Assembly: GCA_900319625.1 (NCBI GenBank)
Contig: ONPD01000001.1
Location: 310,001-374,000, forward strand
Reading direction: 5' to 3'
DNA: 64,000 bases
Source of the DNA: an uncultured Treponema sp.
Lineage (GTDB): Bacteria > Spirochaetota > Spirochaetia > Treponematales > Treponemataceae
The notes under the pieces are model-generated. The model had not been told where the DNA came from. It saw only the letters and a list, made by a program, of their open reading frames with translations, and did not search any database. Below are positions 17,645-26,927 of this stretch, piece after piece (position 1 is the first letter of the stretch; each line of letters starts with the position of its first letter). The position numbers and the translations under genes are program-made.

Positions 17645-17694
17645 TTTTTCGTAAAAAAACAAACTTTTTCAGTAAATTTTCAAACTTCTTTCTA

Positions 17695-17760
17695 TTTTGA
17701 AACTGAGTTTCTGAAAGCGGTATATTCAGTTTCAAAAGAAATTGAAACTAAATTCTGAAA
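17695..17760. promoter_or_regulatory. Candidate operator cluster upstream of the sugar transporter
   Basis: A perfect 12-bp inverted repeat, TTTTGAAACTGA (17695-17706) and TCAGTTTCAAAA (17726-17737), is followed by a third TTGAAACT at 17742-17749. Three copies of TTGAAACT on a 20-to-30-bp pitch, in an AT-rich stretch about 100 bp before chvE, look like binding sites for a dimeric regulator. No regulator gene adjoins it. Confidence 0.5.
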
Positions 17761-17853
17761 AAAATCTATGTACTTATTATTAATCTGGAATAGAATTATA
17801 TTAATAATTCATTTAAAAAAATTATTTTCAATTGTTTAGAATAGGAGGAAACA

Positions 17854-18936
17854 ATGAAAAAAATGTTAAATGTTGTAGCTGCATTTGCACTTGCAGCAAC
17901 AATGCTGCTTACATCATGCGGCGGAAGCAAAAATGGTGGAAAGAAGACTGTAGGTGTTGCAATGCCTACTCAGTCATCAGAGCGCTGGATTAACGACGGT
18001 GCTAACATGAAGAAACAGCTTGAAGCAGCTGGATACGCAGTAGATTTGCAGTATGCAGAAGACGATGTTCAGGCTCAGGTTTCTCAGATCGAAAACTTGA
18101 TTGCAAAACAGGTTAGCTGTCTTGTAGTTGCTGCTATCGACTCAACTGCATTGGTTAACGTTCTTGCAACAGCAAAACAGAACAACATTCCTGTAATTGC
18201 TTATGACCGCTTGTTGATGGATACAGACGCAGTTTCATACTACGCTACATTCGATAACAAGGGTGTTGGTACAGCAATCGCTAAATACATCGAGGAAGCT
18301 AAAGACCTCAAGAATGCAAAAGCAAACGGAAAATCATACACAATCGAATTCTTTATGGGTTCTCCAGATGATAACAACGCTTTGTTCCTTTACAACGGTG
18401 TTATGGAAGTTCTTCAGCAGTACCTTGATAACGGTGTTCTTAAATGTAAGACAGGCCGTACATCATTCGAAAAAACATGTATTCTCCGCTGGTCTCAGGA
18501 AACTGCTCAGCAGTGGTGTGAAAACTACCTTTCAGGTTTCTATGCTAACGAAAAACTCGACATTGCTTGTACAGCATTCGACGGATTCGCTTATGGTGTA
18601 AAAGCTGCTTGTGAAGGTGCAGGATACAAAGTTGGAGTTGACTGGCCTCTCATTACTGGTCAGGATGCTGAACTTATGGCTACAAAGAACATCATCGCTG
18701 GTTCACAGACATGTTCTATCTACAAGGATACACGTCTTTTGGCTTCAAAATGTGTAACAATGGTTGAAGCTGTTCTTAAGGGATCACAGCCAGAAATCAA
18801 TGACCGCTCACAGTACAACAACGGTAAACTTGTTGTTCCTTCATATCTCTGTACACCAGTTGCAGTTGATAAGAACAACGTAGAAAGCGTAATCGTTGCT
18901 GGTGGTTACTACACAAAAGAGCAGCTCGGTCTCTAA
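17854..18936 (+). CDS. chvE: ChvE-type multiple-monosaccharide binding lipoprotein
   Basis: 360-residue periplasmic sugar-binding protein for an ABC importer. The signal peptide ends in LTSCGG, a lipobox, so LspA processing and lipid anchoring are expected. The mature part opens VGVAMPTQSSERWINDG and contains YDRLLMDTDAVSYYATFDN, typical of the ChvE branch (galactose, glucose, xylose, arabinose) rather than of MglB. A strong AGGAGG site precedes the ATG. Two hairpins follow the gene, the second a terminator, so the binding protein can be made in excess over the transporter proper. The exact sugar is not known. Confidence 0.9.
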   Translation: MKKMLNVVAAFALAATMLLTSCGGSKNGGKKTVGVAMPTQSSERWINDGANMKKQLEAAGYAVDLQYAEDDVQAQVSQIENLIAKQVSCLVVAAIDSTALVNVLATAKQNNIPVIAYDRLLMDTDAVSYYATFDNKGVGTAIAKYIEEAKDLKNAKANGKSYTIEFFMGSPDDNNALFLYNGVMEVLQQYLDNGVLKCKTGRTSFEKTCILRWSQETAQQWCENYLSGFYANEKLDIACTAFDGFAYGVKAACEGAGYKVGVDWPLITGQDAELMATKNIIAGSQTCSIYKDTRLLASKCVTMVEAVLKGSQPEINDRSQYNNGKLVVPSYLCTPVAVDKNNVESVIVAGGYYTKEQLGL

Positions 18937-18950
18937 TTAAATACCGGGTT

Positions 18951-18967
18951 GGGGCTGATTAAGCCCC
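18951..18967 (+). other. Stem-loop after chvE
   Basis: GGGGCT, a five-base loop and AGCCCC form a perfect short stem with no T-run, 15 bases after the stop. Such hairpins often protect the 3' end of a binding-protein mRNA. Confidence 0.5.
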
Positions 18968-18980
18968 ATAATATGGATAA

Positions 18981-19020
18981 AAGCCAGCTTTAGAGCGGAA
19001 GCTTTAAACTGGCTTTTTTT
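18981..19020 (+). terminator. Intrinsic terminator or attenuator between chvE and its ATPase gene
   Basis: AAGCCAG ... CTGGCTT with an inner TTTA/TAAA pairing and a run of seven T. It lies between the binding protein and ATPase genes and probably lets only part of the transcription pass. Confidence 0.8.
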
Positions 19021-19047
19021 ATGGAAGAATTTAAAAGAAGGGAAAAA

Positions 19048-20592
19048 ATGGCATCAGAATATATTCTGGAGATGAACAACATTACAAAAGAGTTCCCTGG
19101 AGTTAAGGCTCTTGATAACGTAAACCTCAAGGTTAAGCAGGGTGAAATCCATGCGCTTTGTGGTGAAAACGGAGCAGGAAAATCAACTCTTATGAACCTT
19201 TTGTCTGGAAACTATCCATTTGGTTCATATTCAGGTGACATTATTTACAAGGGTGAGCTTTGTAAATTTCACGATATTAAGGCCGGTGAAAGAAAAGGAA
19301 TCGTAATTATTCATCAGGAACTGGCTCTCAGCCCGTATCTTTCGGTTGCTGAAAATATTTTTATGGGTAACGAGCAGCTTTCATGCCCAGGAGTTATTGA
19401 CTGGGATAAAACCCGTGTAAACGCAAAAAAAATGCTCGAAAAAGTAGGTCTTGGAAACGAAAATATCAATGCGCCTGTAAACACGCTTGGTGTCGGAAAA
19501 CAACAGCTTATTGAAATTGCAAAGGCTTTGAGTAAGAACGTAGAGCTTCTTATTCTTGATGAGCCTACAGCATCCTTGAATGATGAAGAAAGTGCCCACT
19601 TGCTGGATATTCTGCGCGGGCTTAAAAAACAGGGAATCACAAGTATTATGATTTCCCATAAATTAAACGAAATCAATGCTATTGCAGATTCAATTACAAT
19701 TATCCGTGACGGAAAAACAATCGAAACCTTGAATAAGGAAACTGACGATTGTTCGGAAGACCGTATCATCAAGGGAATGGTAGGACGAGAAATGTCTAAC
19801 CGTTATCCTCCTCGTGATAATCTTTCTACCGGTGAAGTTATTCTTGAAGTTAAAAACTGGAATGTATGGCATCCGGAAGATGAAACCCGCCAGATGATTA
19901 AAGATGTAAACTTCAAGGTTCACGCTGGTGAAGTAGTTGGCTTTGCAGGTCTTATGGGTGCCGGACGTACAGAGCTTGCCATGAGTATTTTTGGTAAGAG
20001 TTACGGCCAGGGAATTACCGGTGAGATTTATATGCACGGCAAAAAAGTTACAATCAATAATGTAAAAGATGCCGTAAATGCTGGTATTGCCTATACTTCG
20101 GAAGACCGTAAAAATTATGGTCTGAACTTGATTGCTGATGTTAAGACAAATATGACTATGGCAGCTTTGCGAAATTACTATGCAAACAAGGGTGTTGTAG
20201 ACAGCAATAAGGAAATTCTTGATTCAGAAGATTTCAGAAAGAAAATCAACGTAAAGACTCCATCTGTAAATCAGGTTGTAGGAACTCTTTCTGGTGGTAA
20301 CCAGCAGAAGGTTGTTCTTGCAAAATGGATGATGACAATGCCTGATGTATTGATTCTTGATGAACCTACACGAGGTATTGATGTTGGTGCAAAGTATGAA
20401 ATTTACTGTGTAATCAATGAGCTTGCAAAAGCTGGAAAAGCTGTCATCGTAATTTCATCAGAAATGCCTGAAATAATCGGTACCTGTGACAGAGTTTATG
20501 TTATCAATGAAGGCGAAATTGCCGGTGAATTGAATAAAAATGAACTTTCTCAGGAAAACATTATGAAATGCATTGTTAATCATAATTCTTAA
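19048..20592 (+). CDS. mmsA: Multiple-monosaccharide ABC transporter ATP-binding protein (two ATPase domains)
   Basis: Also called GguA. 514 residues with two nucleotide-binding domains. The first has Walker [10 protein letters not shown], the signature around [15 protein letters not shown] and Walker [10 protein letters not shown]; the second has a degenerate Walker A ([10 protein letters not shown]) with a good LSGGNQQKV signature, the pattern of the MglA/RbsA/GguA class. I take ATG 19048 as the start, since AAGGG lies 6 bases upstream and the family begins there; an in-frame ATG at 19021 abuts the terminator T-run. Works with the permease at 20616 and the binding protein at 17854. Confidence 0.92.
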   Translation: MASEYILEMNNITKEFPGVKALDNVNLKVKQGEIHALCGENGAGKSTLMNLLSGNYPFGSYSGDIIYKGELCKFHDIKAGERKGIVIIHQELALSPYLSVAENIFMGNEQLSCPGVIDWDKTRVNAKKMLEKVGLGNENINAPVNTLGVGKQQLIEIAKALSKNVELLILDEPTASLNDEESAHLLDILRGLKKQGITSIMISHKLNEINAIADSITIIRDGKTIETLNKETDDCSEDRIIKGMVGREMSNRYPPRDNLSTGEVILEVKNWNVWHPEDETRQMIKDVNFKVHAGEVVGFAGLMGAGRTELAMSIFGKSYGQGITGEIYMHGKKVTINNVKDAVNAGIAYTSEDRKNYGLNLIADVKTNMTMAALRNYYANKGVVDSNKEILDSEDFRKKINVKTPSVNQVVGTLSGGNQQKVVLAKWMMTMPDVLILDEPTRGIDVGAKYEIYCVINELAKAGKAVIVISSEMPEIIGTCDRVYVINEGEIAGELNKNELSQENIMKCIVNHNS

Positions 20593-20615
20593 CAAATTTA
20601 GCGAGGAAAATAAAA

Positions 20616-21782
20616 ATGAGTGATGTAAAACTTACTAAACATTATGAAAACATCAACATTAAACAGTACGGAATGGTTATTGCGCTTGTAGCAATCTTCC
20701 TTTTGTTTAATATCTTTACCGGCGGAAAGAATGCTTCGCCAATGAATATCAATAACCTGGTAATGCAGAACGGCTACGTTGTAATTATGGCAACTGGTAT
20801 GCTTCTTTGTGTACTTACCGGTAACGTTGACCTTGGTGTAGGTTCTATTGTAGCTCTTACAGGTGCTATCTCAGCAATTTGTGTTGTAGATCTGCACTTC
20901 CCGATCCTGCTTGCCTTCCTTGTTGCTCTTCTGGTTGGTATTGCTTGTGGTGCATTTGCAGGTTTCTTCATTGCTAAACTGGGTATTCCGCCTTTTGTTG
21001 TAACACTTGCTACAATGCTTATGGGGCGCGGTCTTACTTATACAATGCTCAAGGCTCAGACAAAGGGTCCTACACCTCAGGCTTATAACTGGATTGGTGC
21101 CGGCTTCCTTCCTTCTATTAAAATGGGAAAAATTGACCTTGTAACAATTGTAATTGCTGCTGTTGCTACAGTATTTATCATTCTTGGTGATATTAAAGCT
21201 ACACGTACAAAGCTTAAGTATAACTTCAATATTAACCCTCTCTGGCAGCGTGTTGTAAAGCTTATCGTAATCATCTTTATCCTCTGGTTCCTCTTCCTTA
21301 AGCTTGCTCAGAACAATGGTGTACCTATCGTTCTTGTTTTGTGTGGTATTATCGTTGCAATTTACAACTTCATTACAAGCCGTACTGTTGCCGGTCGTCA
21401 GATTTACGCTCTTGGTGGTAACGAAAAGGCTGCCCGTCTTTCTGGTATCAATACACGCAGCGTATTCTTCTGGGTTTATACAAACATGGGCTTCCTTGCC
21501 GCTGTAGCCGGTATCGTTCTTTCTGCCCGCAACGGTTCAGCAACTCCAAAAGCCGGTGATGGTTTTGAAATGGATGCTATCGCTTCTTGTTACATTGGTG
21601 GTGCTGCAACTGCCGGTGGTATCGGTACAATCATTGGTGCCGTAGTCGGAGCTTTCGTAATGGGAGTTTTGAATAATGGTATGTCTTTGATCGGATGGTC
21701 AACTGATATTCAGAAAATCGTAAAAGGTGCTGTATTGCTTGGCGCCGTAGTATTTGACTTAGTTTCAAAGAAAAGAAAGTAG
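20616..21782 (+). CDS. mmsB: Multiple-monosaccharide ABC transporter permease
   Basis: Also called GguB. 388 residues with about ten membrane segments. The family loop GGNEKAARLSGIN is clear, as are NVDLGVGSIVALTGA near residue 70 and the C-terminal GNGSATPK-like region followed by AIASCYIGGAATAGGIGT. It forms the sugar channel with two copies per transporter. An AGCGAGGAAA site precedes the ATG, 23 bp after the ATPase gene. A terminator follows. Confidence 0.93.
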   Translation: MSDVKLTKHYENINIKQYGMVIALVAIFLLFNIFTGGKNASPMNINNLVMQNGYVVIMATGMLLCVLTGNVDLGVGSIVALTGAISAICVVDLHFPILLAFLVALLVGIACGAFAGFFIAKLGIPPFVVTLATMLMGRGLTYTMLKAQTKGPTPQAYNWIGAGFLPSIKMGKIDLVTIVIAAVATVFIILGDIKATRTKLKYNFNINPLWQRVVKLIVIIFILWFLFLKLAQNNGVPIVLVLCGIIVAIYNFITSRTVAGRQIYALGGNEKAARLSGINTRSVFFWVYTNMGFLAAVAGIVLSARNGSATPKAGDGFEMDAIASCYIGGAATAGGIGTIIGAVVGAFVMGVLNNGMSLIGWSTDIQKIVKGAVLLGAVVFDLVSKKRK

Positions 21783-21795
21783 TATGGTCGTAAGG

Positions 21796-21858
21796 CGCAT
21801 TCCAACTTCAGGATGCGTTCAGGGGGCACTCGGTACAAAAATACCGGGTGCTTTTTTT
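21796..21858 (+). terminator. Terminator of the sugar transporter operon
   Basis: GCACTCGGTA (21826-21835) pairs with TACCGGGTGC (21842-21851), then seven T. A second, weaker stem CGCATTCC/GGATGCG lies just before it (21796-21819). Confidence 0.85.
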
Positions 21859-21866
21859 ATTGCTTT

Positions 21867-21909
21867 ATGTGATAGTTATGCTATCATATTAACATATAGA
21901 CTATCGTAT
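21867..21909. promoter_or_regulatory. Candidate operator of the glycerol operon
   Basis: ATGTGATAG-N5-CTATCATAT (21867-21889) is a 23-bp inverted repeat with one mismatch; a further half site CTATCGTAT lies 20 bp downstream at 21901-21909, two helical turns away. The pair is 30-70 bp before glpK. The regulator is not in the window. Confidence 0.5.
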
Positions 21910-21939
21910 AAATAGTAATGGGAATTAGGAGCGAAAAAT

Positions 21940-23448
21940 ATGGCAAAAAAATATGTGATTGCGCTGGATCAGGGGACTACCTCGTCTCGTGCAATCGTTT
22001 ATGACCAGAATGCGCATCCGATTGGTTCAAAACAGCGTGAATTTACTCAGTATTATCCTAAGCCGGGCTGGGTTGAACATGATGCCGAAGAGCTTTTTAA
22101 GTGTCAGCTCAAGGTTCTGGAAAGCGTTCTTATTGATAATGACATTAAATTTGATGAAGTTGCCGCAATCGGAATTACAAATCAGCGTGAGACCGTTGTA
22201 ATCTGGGATAAAAAGACCGGAAAACCTGTTTACCACGCTATTGTATGGCAGTGCCGCCGTACCGCTGATATCTGCGAAAAGCTTTCAAAAGAGGGTTATG
22301 ACGAAATCATTAAGGAAAAAACCGGTCTTTTGATAGATGCCTACTTCAGTGGAACAAAAATCAAATGGATTCTGGATAATGTTCCAGGCGTGCGCGAGCG
22401 GGCTGAAAAAGGCGAGCTTCTTGCGGGAACAATTGATACCTGGCTTATCTGGAAGCTTTCGGGTGGAAAGGCTCACGTTACTGATGTTACAAATGCCTGC
22501 CGAACTATGCTTTATAATATTTACGAATGCGAATGGGACGAGGAGCTTTTAAAGCTTCTGGGAATTCCCCGCTGCATTTTGCCCCAGGTTTGTGATTCAA
22601 GTCAGGTTTACTGCGAAACAGACAAGCAGCTGTGCGGTTTTTCTGTTCCGATTGCTTCGGCTGTTGGTGACCAGCAGGCTGCTTTGTTCGGGCAGGGCTG
22701 TTTCAAAAAGGGTGATGCGAAGAATACTTACGGAACCGGCTGTTTTATGCTTATGAATACCGGTGACAAACCTGTTGTCAGCAAAAATCTTCTGACAACA
22801 ATTGCCCTCGGAATGAACGGCAAGGTGGAATATGCGCTGGAAGGAAGCGTTTTTATCGGCGGAGCTGTAATCAAATGGCTTCGTGACGAGCTTGAACTGA
22901 TTTCGAGTGCGCCGGAAATTGATAAGCTGGCTGAAAGTGTAGCGGATGCAAACGGAGCCTACCTTGTTCCGGCTTTTGTAGGGCTAGGAACTCCTTACTG
23001 GGATATGTATGCCCGCGGAACAATTGTCGGTCTTACCCGGGGTGTAAAAAAGGCTCATATCTGCCGGGCTGCCCTGGAAGGAATTGCCTTTGAGGTCCGA
23101 GATGTCCTTGATGAAATGGTTCGTGATTCGGGAACTTCAATTAATACTTTGAATGTTGACGGCGGTGCCTGCGTAAGTAACGTGATGATGCAGTTCCAGT
23201 CTGACATTCTCAATACACGCGTGTGCCGTCCTAAGAATGTTGAAACTACAGCCCTTGGAGCCGCCTACCTTGCTGGTCTTGCCGTAGGTTTCTGGAAGAG
23301 CAAGGATGAAATCTTAGAGCGCCGCGAAACAGACAAGGTTTTTGAGCCTTCGATGAATGATGAACGCCGTACAGAACTTTACAGCGGCTGGAAAAAGGCT
23401 GTAGAAAGAGCAAAAGAATGGGTTTGCGAAGGTCGTAATGGTTCTTAG
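21940..23448 (+). CDS. glpK: Glycerol kinase
   Basis: FGGY-family kinase that turns glycerol and ATP into sn-glycerol 3-phosphate in the cytoplasm. 502 residues, the normal size. It has the N-terminal [15 protein letters not shown] phosphate loop, [14 protein letters not shown], the [17 protein letters not shown] substrate region and [18 protein letters not shown] site precedes the ATG. The next genes oxidise glycerol 3-phosphate, so this is a complete glycerol-use operon apart from an uptake protein, which is not in the window. Confidence 0.97.
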   Translation: MAKKYVIALDQGTTSSRAIVYDQNAHPIGSKQREFTQYYPKPGWVEHDAEELFKCQLKVLESVLIDNDIKFDEVAAIGITNQRETVVIWDKKTGKPVYHAIVWQCRRTADICEKLSKEGYDEIIKEKTGLLIDAYFSGTKIKWILDNVPGVRERAEKGELLAGTIDTWLIWKLSGGKAHVTDVTNACRTMLYNIYECEWDEELLKLLGIPRCILPQVCDSSQVYCETDKQLCGFSVPIASAVGDQQAALFGQGCFKKGDAKNTYGTGCFMLMNTGDKPVVSKNLLTTIALGMNGKVEYALEGSVFIGGAVIKWLRDELELISSAPEIDKLAESVADANGAYLVPAFVGLGTPYWDMYARGTIVGLTRGVKKAHICRAALEGIAFEVRDVLDEMVRDSGTSINTLNVDGGACVSNVMMQFQSDILNTRVCRPKNVETTALGAAYLAGLAVGFWKSKDEILERRETDKVFEPSMNDERRTELYSGWKKAVERAKEWVCEGRNGS

Positions 23449-23475
23449 AAATGTAAGATGGCCGAACCTTCGCTT

Positions 23476-23495
23476 AACTTTCGCAAGCGAAAGTT
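23476..23495. repeat. Stem-loop AACTTTCG-CAAG-CGAAAGTT
   Basis: Perfect 8-bp palindromic arms around CAAG, 27 bp after glpK. A covarying relative, with arms AACTTCCA and TGGAAGTT around TAAG, lies at 50792-50811. Confidence 0.6.
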
Positions 23496-23538
23496 GATGA
23501 ATGTGTGTTTAATAATAGTTTTTATAAGAGGTATATAG

Positions 23539-25002
23539 ATGACTTATGATGTTGCGATAATCGGTGCGGGAATTGTTGGTTCCTGCATTGCACGCGAGCT
23601 TTCAAAGTATAAACTGAATGTGTGCATGGTAGAAAAAGCTGATGATGTTTCCTGCGGAACTTCAAAGGCTAACTCGGGAATTGTTCATGCGGGTTACGAC
23701 CCTGTACCGGGAACTCTGATGGCAAAACTCAATGTTGAAGGAACTGCAATGTATAAAAAACTTTCGCAGGAACTTCATTTTGATTATAAAAATATCGGCT
23801 CTCTGGTTGTTGGATTTTCTGATGCCGATATGGAACACATCAAAAAGCTTTATGAACGCGGAACTGCTAACGGCGTTCCAGGAATGAAAATTATCAATCA
23901 GGAAGAGCTTCGTGCCATGGAGCCAAATATTGCTGAAGAAGCTGTTGGTGCTTTGCTTGCAGAGTCAGCAGGCATTACAAGCCCTTATCAGGCGACCTGG
24001 GCGGTGGCAGAAAATGCCGTTCAGAACGGAGTAAAGCTCTTTCTGGAAAATGAAGTTCACGAAATTGTGCCTCCTGAAACCCGCGACGGTTATTGGACTA
24101 TAAAAACAGGCCAGATGGACATTGTTGCCCGCTGCGTAATCAACGTTGCAGGACTTTTTGCAGACAAAATCAGCGAGATGGCAGGGGCCCGTAAGTTTAC
24201 AATTAAGCCTCGCCGCGGTGAATACTTCCTTCTGGATAACAAATGCGCCGACCTCGCGCATCACACTCTCTTTCAGTGTCCGGATGAAAAGGGAAAGGGC
24301 GTACTTGTAACTCCTACTGCCGACGGAAATATTCTTGTTGGTCCTAGCGCTGATGACGACCAGGATAAGACTAATACTGCAACTACCCGCAACGGTCAGG
24401 AAGCAATTACAGTAACTGCTGAAAAAACGATTCCAAATATTCCAAAGAGAAATATTATCAACTCTTTCAGTGGTGTTCGTGCCATTCCTTATGATGAAAA
24501 TGGAAACGTGATTAAGGACTTTATAATAGAAGAAGATGAAAAGGCAAAACGCTTTATCAACGTTGCCGGTATCTGTTCTCCGGGACTTTCTGCCGCTCCT
24601 GCAATCGGCATTTATGTTGCGGGGCTTGTTGAAAAGGTTCTGAATGTAAAGTTTGAAATGAATCCTGACTTTACTGCAATCCGAAAGGGAATTGAATCTT
24701 TTAAGCACGCCAGTGACAAAAGAAAAGCAGAATTAATAGAAGAAAATGCACTTTACGGCCGCATTATCTGCCGCTGTGAAATGATTACCGAGGCTGAAAT
24801 TGTTGCCGCAATTCATTCGCCGGTTGGAGCACGTGACCTGGATGGTGTAAAACGCCGCACAAGAGCCGGTATGGGACGCTGTCAGAGCGGTTTCTGTTCG
24901 CCTCGCGTTACAGAAATCATCAGCCGCGAGCTTTCAATTCCGATGACATCGGTAACAAAAAACGGCGGATGTTCGTACATTTTGAATTCGAAGATTCGCT
25001 AA
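23539..25002 (+). CDS. GlpA-like FAD-dependent glycerol-3-phosphate dehydrogenase with [2Fe-2S] domain
   Basis: 487 residues. An N-terminal FAD Rossmann motif (VAIIGAGIVGSCIARELS) and DAO fold are followed by a BFD-like iron-sulphur domain with CRCEMIT (about 411) and RCQSGFCSP (about 452). This is the anaerobic GlpA-like branch, oxidising glycerol 3-phosphate to dihydroxyacetone phosphate. It lies between glpK and a second flavoprotein and a DUF1667 protein, a set found together in fermentative bacteria. An AAGAGG site precedes the ATG at 23539. The electron acceptor is unknown. Confidence 0.88.
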   Translation: MTYDVAIIGAGIVGSCIARELSKYKLNVCMVEKADDVSCGTSKANSGIVHAGYDPVPGTLMAKLNVEGTAMYKKLSQELHFDYKNIGSLVVGFSDADMEHIKKLYERGTANGVPGMKIINQEELRAMEPNIAEEAVGALLAESAGITSPYQATWAVAENAVQNGVKLFLENEVHEIVPPETRDGYWTIKTGQMDIVARCVINVAGLFADKISEMAGARKFTIKPRRGEYFLLDNKCADLAHHTLFQCPDEKGKGVLVTPTADGNILVGPSADDDQDKTNTATTRNGQEAITVTAEKTIPNIPKRNIINSFSGVRAIPYDENGNVIKDFIIEEDEKAKRFINVAGICSPGLSAAPAIGIYVAGLVEKVLNVKFEMNPDFTAIRKGIESFKHASDKRKAELIEENALYGRIICRCEMITEAEIVAAIHSPVGARDLDGVKRRTRAGMGRCQSGFCSPRVTEIISRELSIPMTSVTKNGGCSYILNSKIR

Positions 25003-25009
25003 CTGCGAG

Positions 25010-25032
25010 AGTGCCCCCTGCCGGGCGGCACT
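25010..25032. repeat. GC-rich palindromic repeat related to the P-II linker repeats
   Basis: Begins AGTGCCCCCTGCCG and ends GGCACT, so the ends are inverted. It shares 14 identical bases with the copy at 2401-2427. It fills the gap before the GlpB-like gene, just upstream of its TAGGAG site. Confidence 0.65.
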
Positions 25033-25052
25033 GGCAATTTTAGGAGAAATTT

Positions 25053-26330
25053 ATGACAAACTTAAATTACGATATAGTTATTGTTGGCGGTGGCCCTGCC
25101 GGAATGGCAGCTGCGGTAGCCGCAAAAAAAGCCGGAAGTGACAGCATTCTGATTCTGGAACGCGATACAAGAATCGGCGGAATCCTGCTTCAGTGTATTC
25201 ACAACGGATTTGGTCTTCATCATTTTGGTGAAGAGCTAACAGGCCCTGAATATGCAGGCCGCTTCAGCGATGAAGTTGAAAAGCTTGGCATTGAATACAA
25301 GACAGACACAATGGTATTGGAAGTAAATGCCAAAAAACAGGTAACTGCAATCAACACAAAAGACGGCCTTATGATGATTCAGGCAAAGGCTGTAATTCTT
25401 GCAATGGGCTGCCGGGAGAGAACCCGAGGTGCTCTTGTAATTCCAGGAACCCGTCCTGCCGGAATCTTTACAGCAGGTTCTGCCCAGCGCTTTGTAAATA
25501 TTGACGGTTATCTTCCTGGCAAAAAGGTTGTAATTCTTGGTTCTGGTGATATCGGATTGATTATGGCCCGCCGTCTTACTCTGGAAGGTGCCGAAGTAAA
25601 ACTGATTTGTGAACTCATGCCTTTTAGTGCCGGGCTCAGACGGAATATAGTTCAGTGTGTAGAAAACTTTAATATTCCTCTTAAGTTCAGCCATACAATC
25701 ACAAAGATTCACGGAAAAGAGCGTGTTGAAGGTGTTTCTGTTGCCGCAGTTGATAAAAACCGCCGTCCGATTCCTGAAACAGAAGAGTTTATTGAATGTG
25801 ATACCCTTCTTCTTTCTGTTGGTCTTATTCCTGAAAATGAGATTTCAAACGGCTGTGGAATCAGCATTGACTCTACAACCTCCGGTCCTGTCGTAAACGA
25901 ACATATGCAGACAAGTGTAGAAGGCATTTTTGCCTGCGGAAACACAGTTCATGTTCATGACCTGGTAGACTTTGTAACTGCAGAAAGTATTCGTGCCGGT
26001 GAAAATGCTGCTAAATACGTTCAGGGTGCAAAAGCAAAGAATCCTAAAAATGTTGTTCTTCGTCCTGGAAACCGTGTGCGCTATACAGTTCCTCAGCACA
26101 TTGAATCAACAGAATCTGAAACTCCGATTTCAATCATGTTCCGCCCTACAGACGTTTACCGCAACGTTCAGATTGTTGCCTACTCCAATAATGAGCGCAT
26201 CAAGGCGATGAAAAAGAAGATTGTCCGCCCGGGCGAAATGCAGGTGCTTGAACTTAATCCCGAGCAGCTGGCAAAGGTGCATGATAATTTGACAGTGTCG
26301 ATTGAAATTCCGGAAGAAGATATGGATTAA
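25053..26330 (+). CDS. NAD(P)/FAD-dependent oxidoreductase, GlpB-like partner
   Basis: 425 residues with two dinucleotide-binding motifs: IVIVGGGPAGMAAAVAA for FAD at the N-terminus and VVILGSGDIGLIMARR for NAD(P) near residue 155. A GCRERTRGALVIPGTRPAG segment is typical of the small flavoprotein that accompanies the GlpA-like enzyme and DUF1667. It likely passes electrons from the dehydrogenase to NAD or another acceptor. The ATG at 25053 follows TAGGAG. The C-terminal region (about 340-425) is a beta-rich domain of unknown role. Confidence 0.85.
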   Translation: MTNLNYDIVIVGGGPAGMAAAVAAKKAGSDSILILERDTRIGGILLQCIHNGFGLHHFGEELTGPEYAGRFSDEVEKLGIEYKTDTMVLEVNAKKQVTAINTKDGLMMIQAKAVILAMGCRERTRGALVIPGTRPAGIFTAGSAQRFVNIDGYLPGKKVVILGSGDIGLIMARRLTLEGAEVKLICELMPFSAGLRRNIVQCVENFNIPLKFSHTITKIHGKERVEGVSVAAVDKNRRPIPETEEFIECDTLLLSVGLIPENEISNGCGISIDSTTSGPVVNEHMQTSVEGIFACGNTVHVHDLVDFVTAESIRAGENAAKYVQGAKAKNPKNVVLRPGNRVRYTVPQHIESTESETPISIMFRPTDVYRNVQIVAYSNNERIKAMKKKIVRPGEMQVLELNPEQLAKVHDNLTVSIEIPEEDMD

Positions 26331-26345
26331 CGAGAGGTAGTGAAA

Positions 26346-26732
26346 ATGAGTGAGAAAAAAACTTTCCCAATGACCTGTATAATCTGCCCTATGGGCTGCA
26401 CAATGGAAGTTACCACAGAAGGCGAGGGCGCAAACCGCCGTGTAATCAGCGTAACTGACAACGGCTGCAAGCGCGGCCCTGAATATGTAGAAAAAGAGCT
26501 TTTGAATCCGACCAGAACGCTTACAACTACAATCACCGTGGAAAACGGAAATCTGAATGTAGTTCCTGTAAAAACTGCGGGTGAAGTTCCTAAGAATATG
26601 CTCTTGCAGTGTATGGAAGTTATCCGTCGTGCCACAGTAAAAGCTCCGATTAAAACCGGCGAAATCCTTCTTCACGATATTCTTGGAACCGGTGTAAACG
26701 TAGTTTCCTGCGCCCGCGTAAATAAACTGTAA
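26346..26732 (+). CDS. DUF1667 cysteine-motif protein of the glycerol-3-phosphate oxidation set
   Basis: 128 residues. The N-terminus has CIICPMGC and a further Cys (NGCKRG), the DUF1667 pattern that may bind an iron-sulphur cluster. The start at ATG 26346 is preferred over GTG 26340 because GAGAGG lies 8 bases before it. Only 15 bp separate it from the flavoprotein gene. The family is a small subunit associated with GlpA/GlpB-like pairs; its precise role is not established. Confidence 0.85.
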   Translation: MSEKKTFPMTCIICPMGCTMEVTTEGEGANRRVISVTDNGCKRGPEYVEKELLNPTRTLTTTITVENGNLNVVPVKTAGEVPKNMLLQCMEVIRRATVKAPIKTGEILLHDILGTGVNVVSCARVNKL

Positions 26733-26746
26733 ATTTCAAATCATAA

Positions 26747-26790
26747 TGCCCCGGAGAGAGGAAATTTTACCCGTCCGGGACATTTTTTTT
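26747..26790 (+). terminator. Terminator of the glycerol operon
   Basis: TGCCCCGGA pairs with TCCGGGACA (one mismatch), followed by eight T. It separates the glycerol genes from the rpsL operon. Confidence 0.8.
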
Positions 26791-26822
26791 CTTACAATAT
26801 AAAAAATTCTTGACAAATTCAG

Positions 26823-26851
26823 TTGAATTCATTTTTTGAATTTTATATACT
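26823..26851 (+). promoter_or_regulatory. Probable promoter of rpsL-rpsG
   Basis: TTGAAT (26823-26828), a 17-bp spacer and TATACT (26846-26851), 76 bp before the rpsL start. A TTGACA just upstream (26810-26815) has no well-spaced partner. Confidence 0.6.
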
Positions 26852-26927
26852 CTTTAAACCTATCAAAATCTGTTAATTTTGAATTCTTTCCGGAGTGCTG
26901 GCCGGAACAAATATAGGAGATTAGGCG

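Noticed and set aside
23965..24708. A 247-codon open frame antisense to the GlpA-like gene.
   Set aside because: It mirrors the codon bias of the true gene, has no ribosome binding site, and its translation looks like no protein family.
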